A stretch of DNA of 64,000 nt. It comes from Nitrospiraceae bacterium (GTDB taxonomy: Bacteria; Nitrospirota; Nitrospiria; Nitrospirales; Nitrospiraceae). The stretch covers positions 124,001 to 188,000 of the forward strand of contig DASPUC010000020.1 of the NCBI GenBank assembly GCA_035623075.1. Direction: 5' to 3'. A program made the translations under genes and the position numbers. The notes below the pieces were generated by a model. It searched no databases, was not told where the DNA came from, and was given only the letters and a program-made list of their open reading frames with translations. Below are positions 46,369 through 55,702 of the stretch, piece after piece (positions within the stretch are counted from its first letter, which is position 1; each line of letters begins with the position of its first letter).

Positions 46369-46730
46369 GACCAGCAGGCTTCATACACCAGTTCCATTTG
46401 TTGTGAAGTGCTACTGAATCATGTCAAGCGCTTTTGACTTATCCTGACGCATGTAAAAAGTTATACATTTGAAGGTATCTGTGTGGAGATCGTCGTTTTA
46501 AATTCAGTAGAGAGCCGTTCAAAGTATACTAGGATTACTTTCTTGATCAAGCAGATCCGAATGTATTTCGAAAGTTGCCTTACGGAGGTCCGTGCTGCAG
46601 AGGGTGCTACATTGCCAGTCTGATTTAGCGGTTCTATGGAGGATTACAGATATCCTTGGCAGAGATCTTAATGCACTAAGTATTATCCAGCGAATCCAAT
46701 GGTTGGAGAGAGGATATCTCAGGTGAGCAT
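46369..46730 (+). other. Intergenic region between wzx and SGNH gene
   Basis: 362 nt, AT-rich, with no gene or pseudogene that I can recognise. It holds a TTGACT (46434-46439) and TATACA (46462-46467), but the 22-nt spacing is too wide for a standard promoter. It also holds a short palindrome ACGGA-GG-TCCGT (46582-46593). A separate promoter for the second half of the locus probably lies here, but I cannot place it. Confidence 0.5.
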
Positions 46731-47921
46731 ATGTCTAAATGGAGCCATCAGCTACTACTGAATCTTGTTATTGTGATCGGGTCTTTATTTTTCGGAATTG
46801 CGATGGTAGAGCTTAGTATGTACCTTGCTGGTTTGGATTACGCGCTGGTGTGGCAACCTGATCAAAGAGTTGGCTGGCGCCACGTGCCAGGAGCTCGTAA
46901 GCTCTGGACTGAAGAGGGAAGAGGGTGGGTCGAGATTAATAAGCTCGGCTACAGGGATCATGAACGAACGTTAGAGAAGCACCCCGGCACTTTTAGAATA
47001 GCCGTCTTCGGCGATTCCATGACGGAAGCCTTTCAGGTGAACCTAGACCAGACGTTTACTCATTTGCTGGAGGAAAGTCTCGGCAAATCCGGCCACCGCG
47101 TTGAGGTTCTTAATTTTGGCGTAAGCGGCTACTCGCCGATCCAAGAGCTGCTTCTATTTAAACAGGAGGGGCCTCGGTATCATCCGGACCTCGTAATCTT
47201 AGCTGTCTTCTTGGACAACGACATTCGTGATAGCCACCCCCAACTGTCAGCTAGCCGAAGTGGGCCTCCTTTCCTGGCAATGAATGGTGAAGCTGTTGAA
47301 TTTGACTTTGCACGGACAAACCAATCCGTCGAAGATTATCAGAGGCAGCCCTTTTTCTGGCTACGAAGCCATTCAGGGATCTATAGACTGGTAAGCACTT
47401 GGCTCTGGCGCCGAGGAGAACAAGCAAGGAGCGAAGCAGTACCTAGGAACACCGCCCCAGAACGCTATCAGGTTTATCAGAAAGCTATACAAGCTAAATG
47501 GGAGCAAGCTTGGAGTTTCTCCCAGCGGGCTCTTCTCGAGTTTGCCGAAGAAGCCAAACGTCAACAGACTCAGTTCGTGCTGTTAAGTGTCCCTTCCCCC
47601 TATGTGGTGAACGGCGGCGCGTGGCAAAGTGTTATAGCTACCTATCCTTCCATGATGGGTGCAGATTGGGACCCAGAGGGTCCTGAGAATCGACTGAGGG
47701 TGTTTACGCGTGAGCAGCACATTCCACTAATTCAACCTTACAAAGAATTTCAGGAGGCTTCGAAAGGTCCGCCCATCTTCTGGAACAACGTTGGTCACTT
47801 CACTCCATATGGCCATCAATTGATGGCAAAAGTTCTTCATGATGTTTTGACAGGGTCCAGGTTGCTTCCGGATCACAATAAGGAGAGCTACGCTGCTTCG
47901 GTCTTCCCCGAAATCAAATGA
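46731..47921 (+). CDS. SGNH/GDSL-type hydrolase, membrane-anchored
   Basis: A 396-residue protein with an N-terminal signal-anchor (about residues 7-33, LLLNLVIVIGSLFFGIAMVE). A periplasmic SGNH domain follows: FGDSMTEAF (catalytic Ser), VLNFGVSGYS (Gly/Asn region), FLDNDIRDSH and NNVGHFTPYGHQLMAKVL with the catalytic His. Such proteins add or remove O-acetyl groups on exported polysaccharide. The GDSM Ser and the terminal His are present, so activity is likely. The substrate is unknown. It is preceded by the 362-nt gap, so it may head a new transcript. Confidence 0.82.
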   Translation: MSKWSHQLLLNLVIVIGSLFFGIAMVELSMYLAGLDYALVWQPDQRVGWRHVPGARKLWTEEGRGWVEINKLGYRDHERTLEKHPGTFRIAVFGDSMTEAFQVNLDQTFTHLLEESLGKSGHRVEVLNFGVSGYSPIQELLLFKQEGPRYHPDLVILAVFLDNDIRDSHPQLSASRSGPPFLAMNGEAVEFDFARTNQSVEDYQRQPFFWLRSHSGIYRLVSTWLWRRGEQARSEAVPRNTAPERYQVYQKAIQAKWEQAWSFSQRALLEFAEEAKRQQTQFVLLSVPSPYVVNGGAWQSVIATYPSMMGADWDPEGPENRLRVFTREQHIPLIQPYKEFQEASKGPPIFWNNVGHFTPYGHQLMAKVLHDVLTGSRLLPDHNKESYAASVFPEIK

Positions 47922-48242
47922 TAAGCAATTCAGCTGGTATGTGGGAAAGATCGATGTTTATTTAGGCCAAACTCATACCCAGCCATTCGATAGCCAGTTA
48001 GCACGTTTCTCAGGAAGAGGTTGGCAACGTGCGTATGATCACCAAATCCAAAAGACGAAGACATCGCTGACGCTGAGCTTTCTCCTGCATTATTCACGCA
48101 GCTTCGGACGGGATCATTTGGAAATGTATGTTTACACAGAACGCTCCTTTCACAGGGTCCTTTTGCAGTAATCCTTCCACGGCTGGATTGTTACGATAGA
48201 GGTTCTTTCTGACGATTCTATGGGGAGGCTGGCAGTAAACTT
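47922..48242 (+). other. Intergenic region between SGNH gene and wecB
   Basis: 321 nt without a convincing gene. A 76-codon frame at 47941-48171 has no known domain. Near 48088 it contains CATTATTCACGCAG, 14 nt also present in the element upstream of the PilZ gene (21157-21170). The region may include debris from an old insertion, but I cannot identify it. Confidence 0.45.
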
Positions 48243-49358
48243 ATGAAAATTATTAACGTTGTTGGAGCTCGCCCAAACTTCATGAAGATTGCCCCTCTTA
48301 TGAGAGAAATGAAGAGATCTGCCGAGATAGTGCCTCTCCTCGTCCACACAGGCCAGCATTATGATGCAGGTATGGCAGGCCAGTTCTTTGATGATCTCAA
48401 GATTCCTCCTCCAGATATCTCCTTGGAGGTTGGTTCGGGATCGCATGCTTGGCAGACAGCGGAAGTCATGAAGCGACTCGAACCAATTCTTGAAAAGGAG
48501 CGGCCAGACTTGGTAGTGGTGGTCGGCGATGTCAACTCGACTTTGGCCGGAGCAGTGACAGCCGCAAAACTCCAAATTCCAGTGGCTCATGTAGAGGCAG
48601 GATTGCGAAGTTTTGACCGGACCATGCCGGAAGAAATCAATCGACTGGTGACCGATGCCGTGTCCGACTATCTCTTCGTAAGTGAGGAAAGCGGGATGCG
48701 GAACCTTGCTGCGGAAGGTGTTGATATGGCCAAGGTGTTCTACGTCGGGAACGTCATGATTGATTCTTTGGAGGCGTCTCGCCGTATGTGGCAGCAGTCA
48801 TCGATTCAAGAGCACCTCGGCGTGACGAAAGGACAATACGCTGTTTTGACGTTGCACAGGCCTTCGAATGTGGACCAACCTTTTGTTCTGCGCCGATTAC
48901 TGGGAGCCATTGCCGAAGTCGGCCGTGAACAACCCATCATTTTTCCAATTCATCCTCGAACTCGAAAACGGCTTGAAGAAACAGATGAATTGAAAGCCTT
49001 GCTGCAATCTGTCGCGGGGCAAATCCAAGGCCCCGGGATCTGGTGTCTCGACCCGCTCGGCTATCTCGACTTCATGGCCTTGGTGGCTGGTGCTAAGATT
49101 ATTCTGACAGACTCTGGAGGGATTCAAGAGGAAACTACCGCATTAGGAATTCCCTGTCTTACCCTTCGTGAAAACACAGAGCGTCCCGTTACGATCTCGC
49201 ACGGCACCAACCGCTTGGTCGGCACCTCACCCGAAAAGATCGTGACTGAAGCCATGCATGTATTGAAAGGTCCTCGGGTTGTTACGTCGCCGCCTCCGCT
49301 TTGGGACGGTCACGCAGCCGAGCGAATCGTTTCGATTATTCTGGAGAAGTGTCGCTGA
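48243..49358 (+). CDS. wecB: UDP-N-acetylglucosamine 2-epimerase (non-hydrolysing)
   Basis: Converts UDP-GlcNAc to UDP-ManNAc. The 371-residue protein shows GARPNFMKIAPLMREM near residue 8, HTGQHYD, VVGDVNSTLAGAVTA, VEAGLRSFDRTMPEE with the catalytic acids, TLHRPSNVD, and DSGGIQEETTALGIPCLTLRENTERPVT. Full length. It uses UDP-GlcNAc that glmU/glmS at the start of the window can supply. No ManNAc dehydrogenase (wecC) was seen, so ManNAc itself, or a derivative made elsewhere, should enter the glycan. Confidence 0.95.
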   Translation: MKIINVVGARPNFMKIAPLMREMKRSAEIVPLLVHTGQHYDAGMAGQFFDDLKIPPPDISLEVGSGSHAWQTAEVMKRLEPILEKERPDLVVVVGDVNSTLAGAVTAAKLQIPVAHVEAGLRSFDRTMPEEINRLVTDAVSDYLFVSEESGMRNLAAEGVDMAKVFYVGNVMIDSLEASRRMWQQSSIQEHLGVTKGQYAVLTLHRPSNVDQPFVLRRLLGAIAEVGREQPIIFPIHPRTRKRLEETDELKALLQSVAGQIQGPGIWCLDPLGYLDFMALVAGAKIILTDSGGIQEETTALGIPCLTLRENTERPVTISHGTNRLVGTSPEKIVTEAMHVLKGPRVVTSPPPLWDGHAAERIVSIILEKCR

Positions 49359-49438
49359 ATGGATCTTCACTCAGGTATTAAGAGGAAAGCTCGGCGCTCG
49401 GTTCAGTAGCAACAGTTCAAGCTTAAACCCCGACTCCA

Positions 49439-50494
49439 ATGCGGACGCCAATAGAAGATCCAGTCTCCATTAGCCTCGGTGATAACGAGGACGGTCTTGA
49501 GTGGTCGCAGTATGTCTTGCGGACGCCGCGTGCGACTCTCAGTCACGCGTGGATCTGGCGTTCCATAATCCGGGAGGCCTACGGTCATGATTCGATTTAT
49601 TTAATCGCTCGACAAGCAGGGATGGTAAGGGGCATTCTTCCGCTTATCGTCGTCAAGAGCTCAATTTTCGGAACCGTGCTGGCCTCTATGCCGTTTATGG
49701 ACTACGGGGGGGTGTGTACCGATGATTATAAGATTGCAGGACAGCTTGTAGAGGAAGCTCGACGACTGAGCCGGGCAACCGGATCTGCGACAGTCGAGCT
49801 TCGGCAAATCGCGATGGTTCCAGGGCTCCCCACACCTCGTGAGGACAAGGTGACGATGATCCTCGATTTGACTGCGGGGGAGGCGGGGATCTGGAATGGA
49901 CTTCCCGCTAAAGTGCGAAATCAGGTGAGGAAGGCCGAAAAGTGTGGGTTGTCTACGGTGGTGGGTGGGCCAGAACTGCTGGAGGATTTCTATCGAGTGT
50001 TCATCGTCAATATGCGAGATCTTGGATCGCCCGTTCACGCGTTGTCTTTCTTTACCAGCATGGCGGTAGGATTTGGCTCGCAGATGCACGTGAGATTGGT
50101 GCGGGACGGGAACAAAAGTATAGGGGGAATGATCAGTCTGTGTTTTAAGGATACCGTACTGGTTCCCTGGGCTTCTGCTTTGCGGGAATACTTCTCCAAG
50201 TGTCCAAACAACCTGCTTTATTGGCATGCAATCAAGGATAGTTGTACCAGAGGGTTCAAGTCGTTTGATTTTGGACGATCCTCGCTAGGATCCGGCACTT
50301 ATGAGTTCAAGCGCCAATGGGGTGCTCAGCCTGTGCCGCTGTATTGGTACAGGCTCAGTGACATTGACGGGTATGGGAACGTAATCGATGGGAGCAGCGT
50401 GAAGTATCGGCTCCTCCGGGAAATCTGGCGACGACTTCCCGTGGGAATAAGCGCGATGCTCGGGCCGCGGATCAGAAAATATATCACCAACTAA
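49439..50494 (+). CDS. FemAB-like acyl/aminoacyltransferase (XrtA-associated)
   Basis: A 351-residue protein with the GNAT-like FemAB fold: THAW-like SHAWIWRSIIREAYGHDSIYLIARQAG, PFMDYGGVC, LPAKVRNQVRKAEKCGL, and the C-terminal NNLLYWHAIKDSCTRGFKSFDFGRSS followed by YEFKRQWGAQP. FemAB-related proteins of this type are typical of PEP-CTERM/exosortase-A polysaccharide loci. They may add an amino-acid or acyl group to a sugar amine. No tRNA-dependence can be seen. It sits just before the first AsnB gene. Confidence 0.86.
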   Translation: MRTPIEDPVSISLGDNEDGLEWSQYVLRTPRATLSHAWIWRSIIREAYGHDSIYLIARQAGMVRGILPLIVVKSSIFGTVLASMPFMDYGGVCTDDYKIAGQLVEEARRLSRATGSATVELRQIAMVPGLPTPREDKVTMILDLTAGEAGIWNGLPAKVRNQVRKAEKCGLSTVVGGPELLEDFYRVFIVNMRDLGSPVHALSFFTSMAVGFGSQMHVRLVRDGNKSIGGMISLCFKDTVLVPWASALREYFSKCPNNLLYWHAIKDSCTRGFKSFDFGRSSLGSGTYEFKRQWGAQPVPLYWYRLSDIDGYGNVIDGSSVKYRLLREIWRRLPVGISAMLGPRIRKYITN

Positions 50495-50535
50495 CGCTTC
50501 GGTAATCCAGGTTACGCGATACAGTCGAGGCTATC

Positions 50536-52431
50536 ATGTGCGGCATTGTTGGTCTCTATCAATGGGCTGAAAGTCGTGACGCTGTGCAGAAGCATCTGCG
50601 GGATATGTGTCAGGCTATCGTTCATCGAGGACCGGACGATGAGGGAACCTTTACGGATCAACATATCGGGCTCGGTATGCGACGTCTCAGCATCATTGAC
50701 GTCACTGGTGGCCATCAGCCGATCGACAATGAGGACGGAACTGTCACCGTGGTCTTCAATGGGGAGATCTACAACTTTAAATCACTGCGTGAGAATTTGG
50801 AGCGACGGGGGCATCGGTTCAAGACCAAGACGGACACCGAGGTCGTCGTTCACGCTTATGAGGAAGACGGACCTGATTGTGTGAAGCATTTTAACGGTAT
50901 TTTCGCGTTTGCGATCTGGGATCATCGGGCGCAGCGCCTATTTCTCGCCCGCGATCGGATGGGGGTCAAGCCGCTCTATTATGTGCAATTGGGCGAAAGG
51001 TTTGCGTTTGCGTCGGAGGTCAAGTCACTGCTGGCGCTCCAGGACATTTCTCGCGTTCTTGATCTAGGGGCAGCGGCGCAATATTTTCGTCTAGGATTTG
51101 TACCGGCTCCAAAGACGCTCTTTCAAGGCATTCAAAAACTTCCTGCCGGTTGGTCTCTCACTGCGGAAAAGGGAAGAATTGAACTCCAACGGTATTGGGA
51201 TTGGGAGTTCAAACAGCCAGCCGCTATCTGGACGTTTGGTGAATCGCGCGATCGTTTGCGCGAAGTGCTACGCGAGGCGGTGTTGGATCAAATGGTGAGT
51301 GATGTGCCGTTGGGAGCATTTCTCAGCGGCGGTGTCGATTCTACCGGGGTTGTGGCATTTATGCAGAAGGCCTCGATCCATCAAGTTCGAACGTTCAGTA
51401 TTGGATTTGACAAGCAACACGCCTATCACAATGAAGCCCCGTTTGCCGAAGCCGCTGCCAAAGCCTTGGGGACCAGGCACGAGACACTGATAGTACAGCC
51501 GGATGTGGTCAACCTTCTCCCTAAGTTGATCGAAAAACTCGATGAACCTGTGACGGACACATCATTCATTTTATCATATTTAGTCTCCGAACTGGCTCAC
51601 CGACATGTGAAGGTCGCGCTATCCGGCCTGGGTGGAGATGAATTGTTCGGAGGCTATCGCCGCTACCTTGGAGCGGTTCTCAATAAAACGGTCTCTTGGA
51701 TTCCCACTGGCCTGCGCGGAGCACTGGGAAAACGGCTGGAGCGGTGTCTCAACGCCGACCGGGGATCGACTCTTGGAAATCTTAGCCGGTATGGCAAAGC
51801 ATTAGGACGTACGTTGCACTTGTCCATGGGTGAACAATATTTAGGACTACTATCGGTTCTGTCGTCCGAGCAGATTGCTTCTTTGCTGGCGTTACCTTTG
51901 GGGAGTCGCGACCCCGGTGCGGAACTGATTTCTCTGTATGAGCACGCCCCGGCGGTTGATACGGTTGATCGGTTGGCGTACGTTGATATTAAGACTGTTC
52001 TACCGGAAAGTCTTCTGCTGTTTTCCGACAAAATGGGCATGGCGACATCGTTGGAGGTGCGCGTGCCGTTCTTGGATAACCGTGTTGTCGATTTTGTGAC
52101 GCAGGTTCCTAGTTGGTACCGTCTTCGAGGTTTCCACCTGAAAAGACTGCTAAAGGCGGCATTGAAGGGAGTGGTGCCTGACTTTGTCCTGACCAGATCT
52201 AAGCGTGGGTTCGGCGCTCCGATTGGAACGTGGCTTCGAAAGGACCTGAAGCCGATGGTAGCTGACCTTCTTGAGTCCAGCCGGCTCAAACGTGGGGGGC
52301 TGTTCAACCATGAAACGGTGCAGATGATGCTAGCGGTCCATGATGCGAGAAAAGAAGATTTTACAGAGGGCATCATGGCCTTGGTGATTTTTGAGTTGTG
52401 GCGTGAACAGTTTCAAGTGAGGATTCCATGA
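50536..52431 (+). CDS. AsnB-like glutamine amidotransferase 1
   Basis: A 631-residue class II glutaminase/synthetase. It starts MCGIVGLYQW with nucleophile Cys2, has HRGPDDEGTFTDQHIGLGMRRLSIIDV and VFNGEIYNF in the glutaminase half, and the ATP pyrophosphatase loop FLSGGVDSTGVVAF near residue 262. It looks fully active. In XrtA loci such proteins are thought to amidate a uronic acid or other carboxyl of the glycan rather than make asparagine; that role is inferred. It overlaps the next glycosyltransferase by 4 nt (ATGA). Confidence 0.88.
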   Translation: MCGIVGLYQWAESRDAVQKHLRDMCQAIVHRGPDDEGTFTDQHIGLGMRRLSIIDVTGGHQPIDNEDGTVTVVFNGEIYNFKSLRENLERRGHRFKTKTDTEVVVHAYEEDGPDCVKHFNGIFAFAIWDHRAQRLFLARDRMGVKPLYYVQLGERFAFASEVKSLLALQDISRVLDLGAAAQYFRLGFVPAPKTLFQGIQKLPAGWSLTAEKGRIELQRYWDWEFKQPAAIWTFGESRDRLREVLREAVLDQMVSDVPLGAFLSGGVDSTGVVAFMQKASIHQVRTFSIGFDKQHAYHNEAPFAEAAAKALGTRHETLIVQPDVVNLLPKLIEKLDEPVTDTSFILSYLVSELAHRHVKVALSGLGGDELFGGYRRYLGAVLNKTVSWIPTGLRGALGKRLERCLNADRGSTLGNLSRYGKALGRTLHLSMGEQYLGLLSVLSSEQIASLLALPLGSRDPGAELISLYEHAPAVDTVDRLAYVDIKTVLPESLLLFSDKMGMATSLEVRVPFLDNRVVDFVTQVPSWYRLRGFHLKRLLKAALKGVVPDFVLTRSKRGFGAPIGTWLRKDLKPMVADLLESSRLKRGGLFNHETVQMMLAVHDARKEDFTEGIMALVIFELWREQFQVRIP

Positions 52432-53582
52432 GCATTGTTGGTGCGATCTTTGCGTGGGCGGCTACATTTCTAGTGGGATATGTGTACGTCGGATACCCAA
52501 TTCTGATCGGTCTCCTCGCACGCTTGAGGCCGAAGCCGATTCGGCAAGAGGATATCGAACCAACGGTGACATTGTTGATCAGCGCATTCAATGAGGCGCA
52601 TGTTATCGGCGAAAAGCTTAAAAATGCCTTGGCTCTCGATTATCCCAAGAGCAAATTGGAGATTCTTGTCATCTCCGACGCCTCCACAGATGAAACCGAT
52701 CACATTGTTCGGTCGTTTTCCGATCAAGGCGTGACGCTACTGCGGATGTCCGAGCGAGGAGGCAAAACGATCGGTTTGAATGCAGCGATGTTGGTCGCAG
52801 GTGGCGACATCGTGATTTTCAGCGACGCGAACATAATGTATCGCCCCAATACGATTCGGCGCCTGGTACAAAACTTCGCAGACCCTTCAGTCGGATGTGC
52901 TACAGGGGACTCACAATATGTCGACAATCCGCATTCAGGCGCCCATGCCCAAGAGAACACTTATTGGGGCTACGAGCGATTCATTCGATCGATGGAGAGC
53001 GTGGTCGGTAGTACGGTTGGTGGCGATGGGGCGATCTTCGCCATTAGGCGAGGGCTGTATCAGCCGTTGTCGCGAGAGACAATCAATGATCTTGTGGTTC
53101 CTCTTCAGATCGTGGCGAAGGGATATCGTGCAGTATTTGAACCATTAGCGATCGGCGTTGAGCCCTCGGCCGGCGATTTTCGAAAAGAGTTCCGCCGGAA
53201 GCGGCGGATCGTGAATCGGAGTTGGCGGGGCGTTATGAATGTCTCGGAAGTATTGAATCCTTTTCAAGTGGGAATATTCGCATGGCAGGTCTGGTCTCAT
53301 AAAGTCTTGCGGTGGTTAATGTTACCTGTGGTAGTGACAGCGGGTATAGGCTGCCTCATTGCATTTCCGCTCGGATGGCCGTACCAATTCGGTGTGGGGG
53401 TCATTGTGTTCAGCCTGATAGCAGCTGTAATTGGATCTCGCATTTCAACGCGATTAGGGCCAATGGCTCGATTGGCGCACGGGGCTCTATACTTCTATCT
53501 CGTAAATCTCGCAGCTACGGCTGGAATCGTGATGGCGATCGCTGGTCAGGTGGAATCTGTTTGGAACCCTGAACGAAACTGA
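52428..53582 (+). CDS. Membrane glycosyltransferase, family 2
   Basis: A 384-residue processive-type GT2. It has an N-terminal membrane helix (about 7-26), then TLLISAFNEAHVIGEKLKNAL, VISDASTDETD, the DxD-like FSDANIMY and GDGAIFAIRRGL. The RKRRIVNRSWRG segment takes the place of the QxxRW motif. Two or three C-terminal helices follow. It resembles cellulose-synthase-like enzymes that make and pass a glycan through the membrane, though a single transfer is equally possible. The start overlaps AsnB-like 1. Confidence 0.87.
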   Translation: MSIVGAIFAWAATFLVGYVYVGYPILIGLLARLRPKPIRQEDIEPTVTLLISAFNEAHVIGEKLKNALALDYPKSKLEILVISDASTDETDHIVRSFSDQGVTLLRMSERGGKTIGLNAAMLVAGGDIVIFSDANIMYRPNTIRRLVQNFADPSVGCATGDSQYVDNPHSGAHAQENTYWGYERFIRSMESVVGSTVGGDGAIFAIRRGLYQPLSRETINDLVVPLQIVAKGYRAVFEPLAIGVEPSAGDFRKEFRRKRRIVNRSWRGVMNVSEVLNPFQVGIFAWQVWSHKVLRWLMLPVVVTAGIGCLIAFPLGWPYQFGVGVIVFSLIAAVIGSRISTRLGPMARLAHGALYFYLVNLAATAGIVMAIAGQVESVWNPERN

Positions 53583-53637
53583 AGGTCGCAAACATGAGAT
53601 TTACGCCGCTCAATTTTGTTCGAAAGGAACTAAGGTA

Positions 53638-55566
53638 ATGTGCGGCATCGCGGGTGTTGTCGAGTTCGAGGATGGTCGAGTGTCTTCTCTAGAGGGCCTG
53701 CGTGGAATGGCTAAAATGCTCACGCATCGAGGGCCCGATCAGGAGGGCTTCTACCGGGACGGACCAGTGGGTTTGGCTCATCGACGGCTTAGCATCATTG
53801 ATCTGGTCTCCGGTCAACAGCCCATGAAAAGCTCTGATGGGCAGGTCTGCGTTGTGTTTAACGGTGAGATCTATAACTATCTAGAGTTAAAAGCTGACCT
53901 CGAGCGAGGCGGCTACGTCTTTACCACCCAGTCAGACACTGAGGTGCTGCTCGCCCTGTATTTGCACTCGGGGATTGAAGCTTTCTCCAAGATCAACGGA
54001 ATGTTCGCTTGTGCCTTTTGGGACCGTCGCACAAGCTGTTTGACTCTGGCACGTGATCGTTTTGGGAAAAAACCGCTCTTCTATTATCAGGACGCTAAGC
54101 GGTTCATTTTTGGGTCTGAGCTTAAGGCATTATTGGCGTATGGTGGAATCGAACGAAGACTAAATCTGTCTGCGATGCATGACTACCTTACTCACGGTTA
54201 TATCGCCGGTGAGCATGCAATCATCGAAGGGATCCACCGAGTCCCAGCCGCCCATGTCCTAACGCTGAAAAACCAGCACACTGTCTGCAGTCCTTATTGG
54301 GAACTAACGTTTTGTCCGACGCCAAATCATCCAGATGAAGGAGAAGTGGTTGACCGTATCGCGCACTTATTGCAGGAGGCCGTCAGACGCCGCTTGATGA
54401 GTGACGTTCCCCTGGGGGCTTTTTTGAGCGGTGGGCTTGATTCCAGCACCGTGGTTGCGCTCATGGCCCAGCTTTCAAGTCAGCCCGTTCGGACCTTTAC
54501 GATTGGGTTTGAAGAATCCGATTACTCAGAGCTTGACGACGCACGGCGAGTGGCCGAGCATCTTGGGACGGACCATCACGAAATGATCGTGAAACCGACT
54601 GGTCTTGACGTCTTGCCCGATCTTATCTGGCATCTTGACGAACCCTTTGGCGATTCTTCAGCTGTCCCAACCTATTATGTATGTCAGGCTGCTCGACAGC
54701 ATGTCACTGTTGCTCTTTCCGGTGATGGAGGGGATGAGGTTTTTGCTGGTTACACGCGATATCAGGAAATGGATTCTCACCGAACCTTTGGCCTGATCCC
54801 GAGCTGGATTAGACAAGGGATCATCAAGCCCTTGACCGGAGCCTTGCCATTTACAATTCCTGGCTGGAACTACCTCTATGCAATGGGTGGGCCAACGAAT
54901 GGGGGATTCCAGTCCAGCTTGGGCATCTATCCCTACATACAGAGCAGGCTTTATACCAATGACCTAAAAATGCAACTTGGAGGATGCGATCCATTCGAAC
55001 GCGAGAATCGGATCCTTAATCAGGTTAAGCATCTCGATCCCATAAGCCGCCACCAATATTTTGACACCGTGCAGTATTTGCCAGCCGACATTTTGACAAA
55101 AGTTGACCGGATGAGCATGGCTCATTCTTTGGAGGTTCGCTCACCGCTGCTCGACTATACATTAGTGGAATATATGGCCACGTTGCCAATATCTCTGAAG
55201 CTTCGCGGTCAAGTAAGCAAATACATCTTCCGAAAGTTCTGTGCCAGCTTGTTGCCACCCAATGTGCTAAGCAAACGAAAGCAGGGTTTTGCTGTTCCTA
55301 AAGGCCGGTGGTTTAGAAACGAGTTGCGCCAGTATGCGTCGGAGATCCTATTGGACACTAGAACGCTTGCCAGAGGCTATTTTCGTCCGGACACATTGAG
55401 ACGGCTTCTTCGTCATCATGACACCGGGCGCCGAGACTACAGTACCTGGATTTGGTGTCTCATTGTGCTCGAGCTTTGGCACCGTATTTTCCTAGAAGGG
55501 TGGGAAGGTAAAGTTACAGGGGACTCACATTCAGAAAATGGAACGTATTTGAGCGCGATTCGCTAA
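53638..55566 (+). CDS. AsnB-like glutamine amidotransferase 2
   Basis: A 642-residue class II amidotransferase. It starts MCGIAGVVEFED, has HRGPDQEGFYRDGPVGLAHRRLSIIDLVSG, VVFNGEIYNYLELKADLE, and the PP-loop FLSGGLDSSTVVALMAQ near residue 260. ALSGDGGDEVFAGYTRY follows in the synthetase domain. Every catalytic signature is intact. It is clearly a paralogue of the genes at 50536, 55703 and 63434, not a copy made recently. The target carboxyl is unknown. Confidence 0.88.
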   Translation: MCGIAGVVEFEDGRVSSLEGLRGMAKMLTHRGPDQEGFYRDGPVGLAHRRLSIIDLVSGQQPMKSSDGQVCVVFNGEIYNYLELKADLERGGYVFTTQSDTEVLLALYLHSGIEAFSKINGMFACAFWDRRTSCLTLARDRFGKKPLFYYQDAKRFIFGSELKALLAYGGIERRLNLSAMHDYLTHGYIAGEHAIIEGIHRVPAAHVLTLKNQHTVCSPYWELTFCPTPNHPDEGEVVDRIAHLLQEAVRRRLMSDVPLGAFLSGGLDSSTVVALMAQLSSQPVRTFTIGFEESDYSELDDARRVAEHLGTDHHEMIVKPTGLDVLPDLIWHLDEPFGDSSAVPTYYVCQAARQHVTVALSGDGGDEVFAGYTRYQEMDSHRTFGLIPSWIRQGIIKPLTGALPFTIPGWNYLYAMGGPTNGGFQSSLGIYPYIQSRLYTNDLKMQLGGCDPFERENRILNQVKHLDPISRHQYFDTVQYLPADILTKVDRMSMAHSLEVRSPLLDYTLVEYMATLPISLKLRGQVSKYIFRKFCASLLPPNVLSKRKQGFAVPKGRWFRNELRQYASEILLDTRTLARGYFRPDTLRRLLRHHDTGRRDYSTWIWCLIVLELWHRIFLEGWEGKVTGDSHSENGTYLSAIR

Positions 55567-55702
55567 CCTAGCAGGAATTACCCGGTCGTAATAAATTGAG
55601 GACCCTGCCTGTAAGGGCGGGAATTTGCCTACATTTTTTCTGATAGATATAAGCAAGATGGCAGGATCAACACGTAATTGCCAGTTTCGGTGGAAGTAAA
55701 AT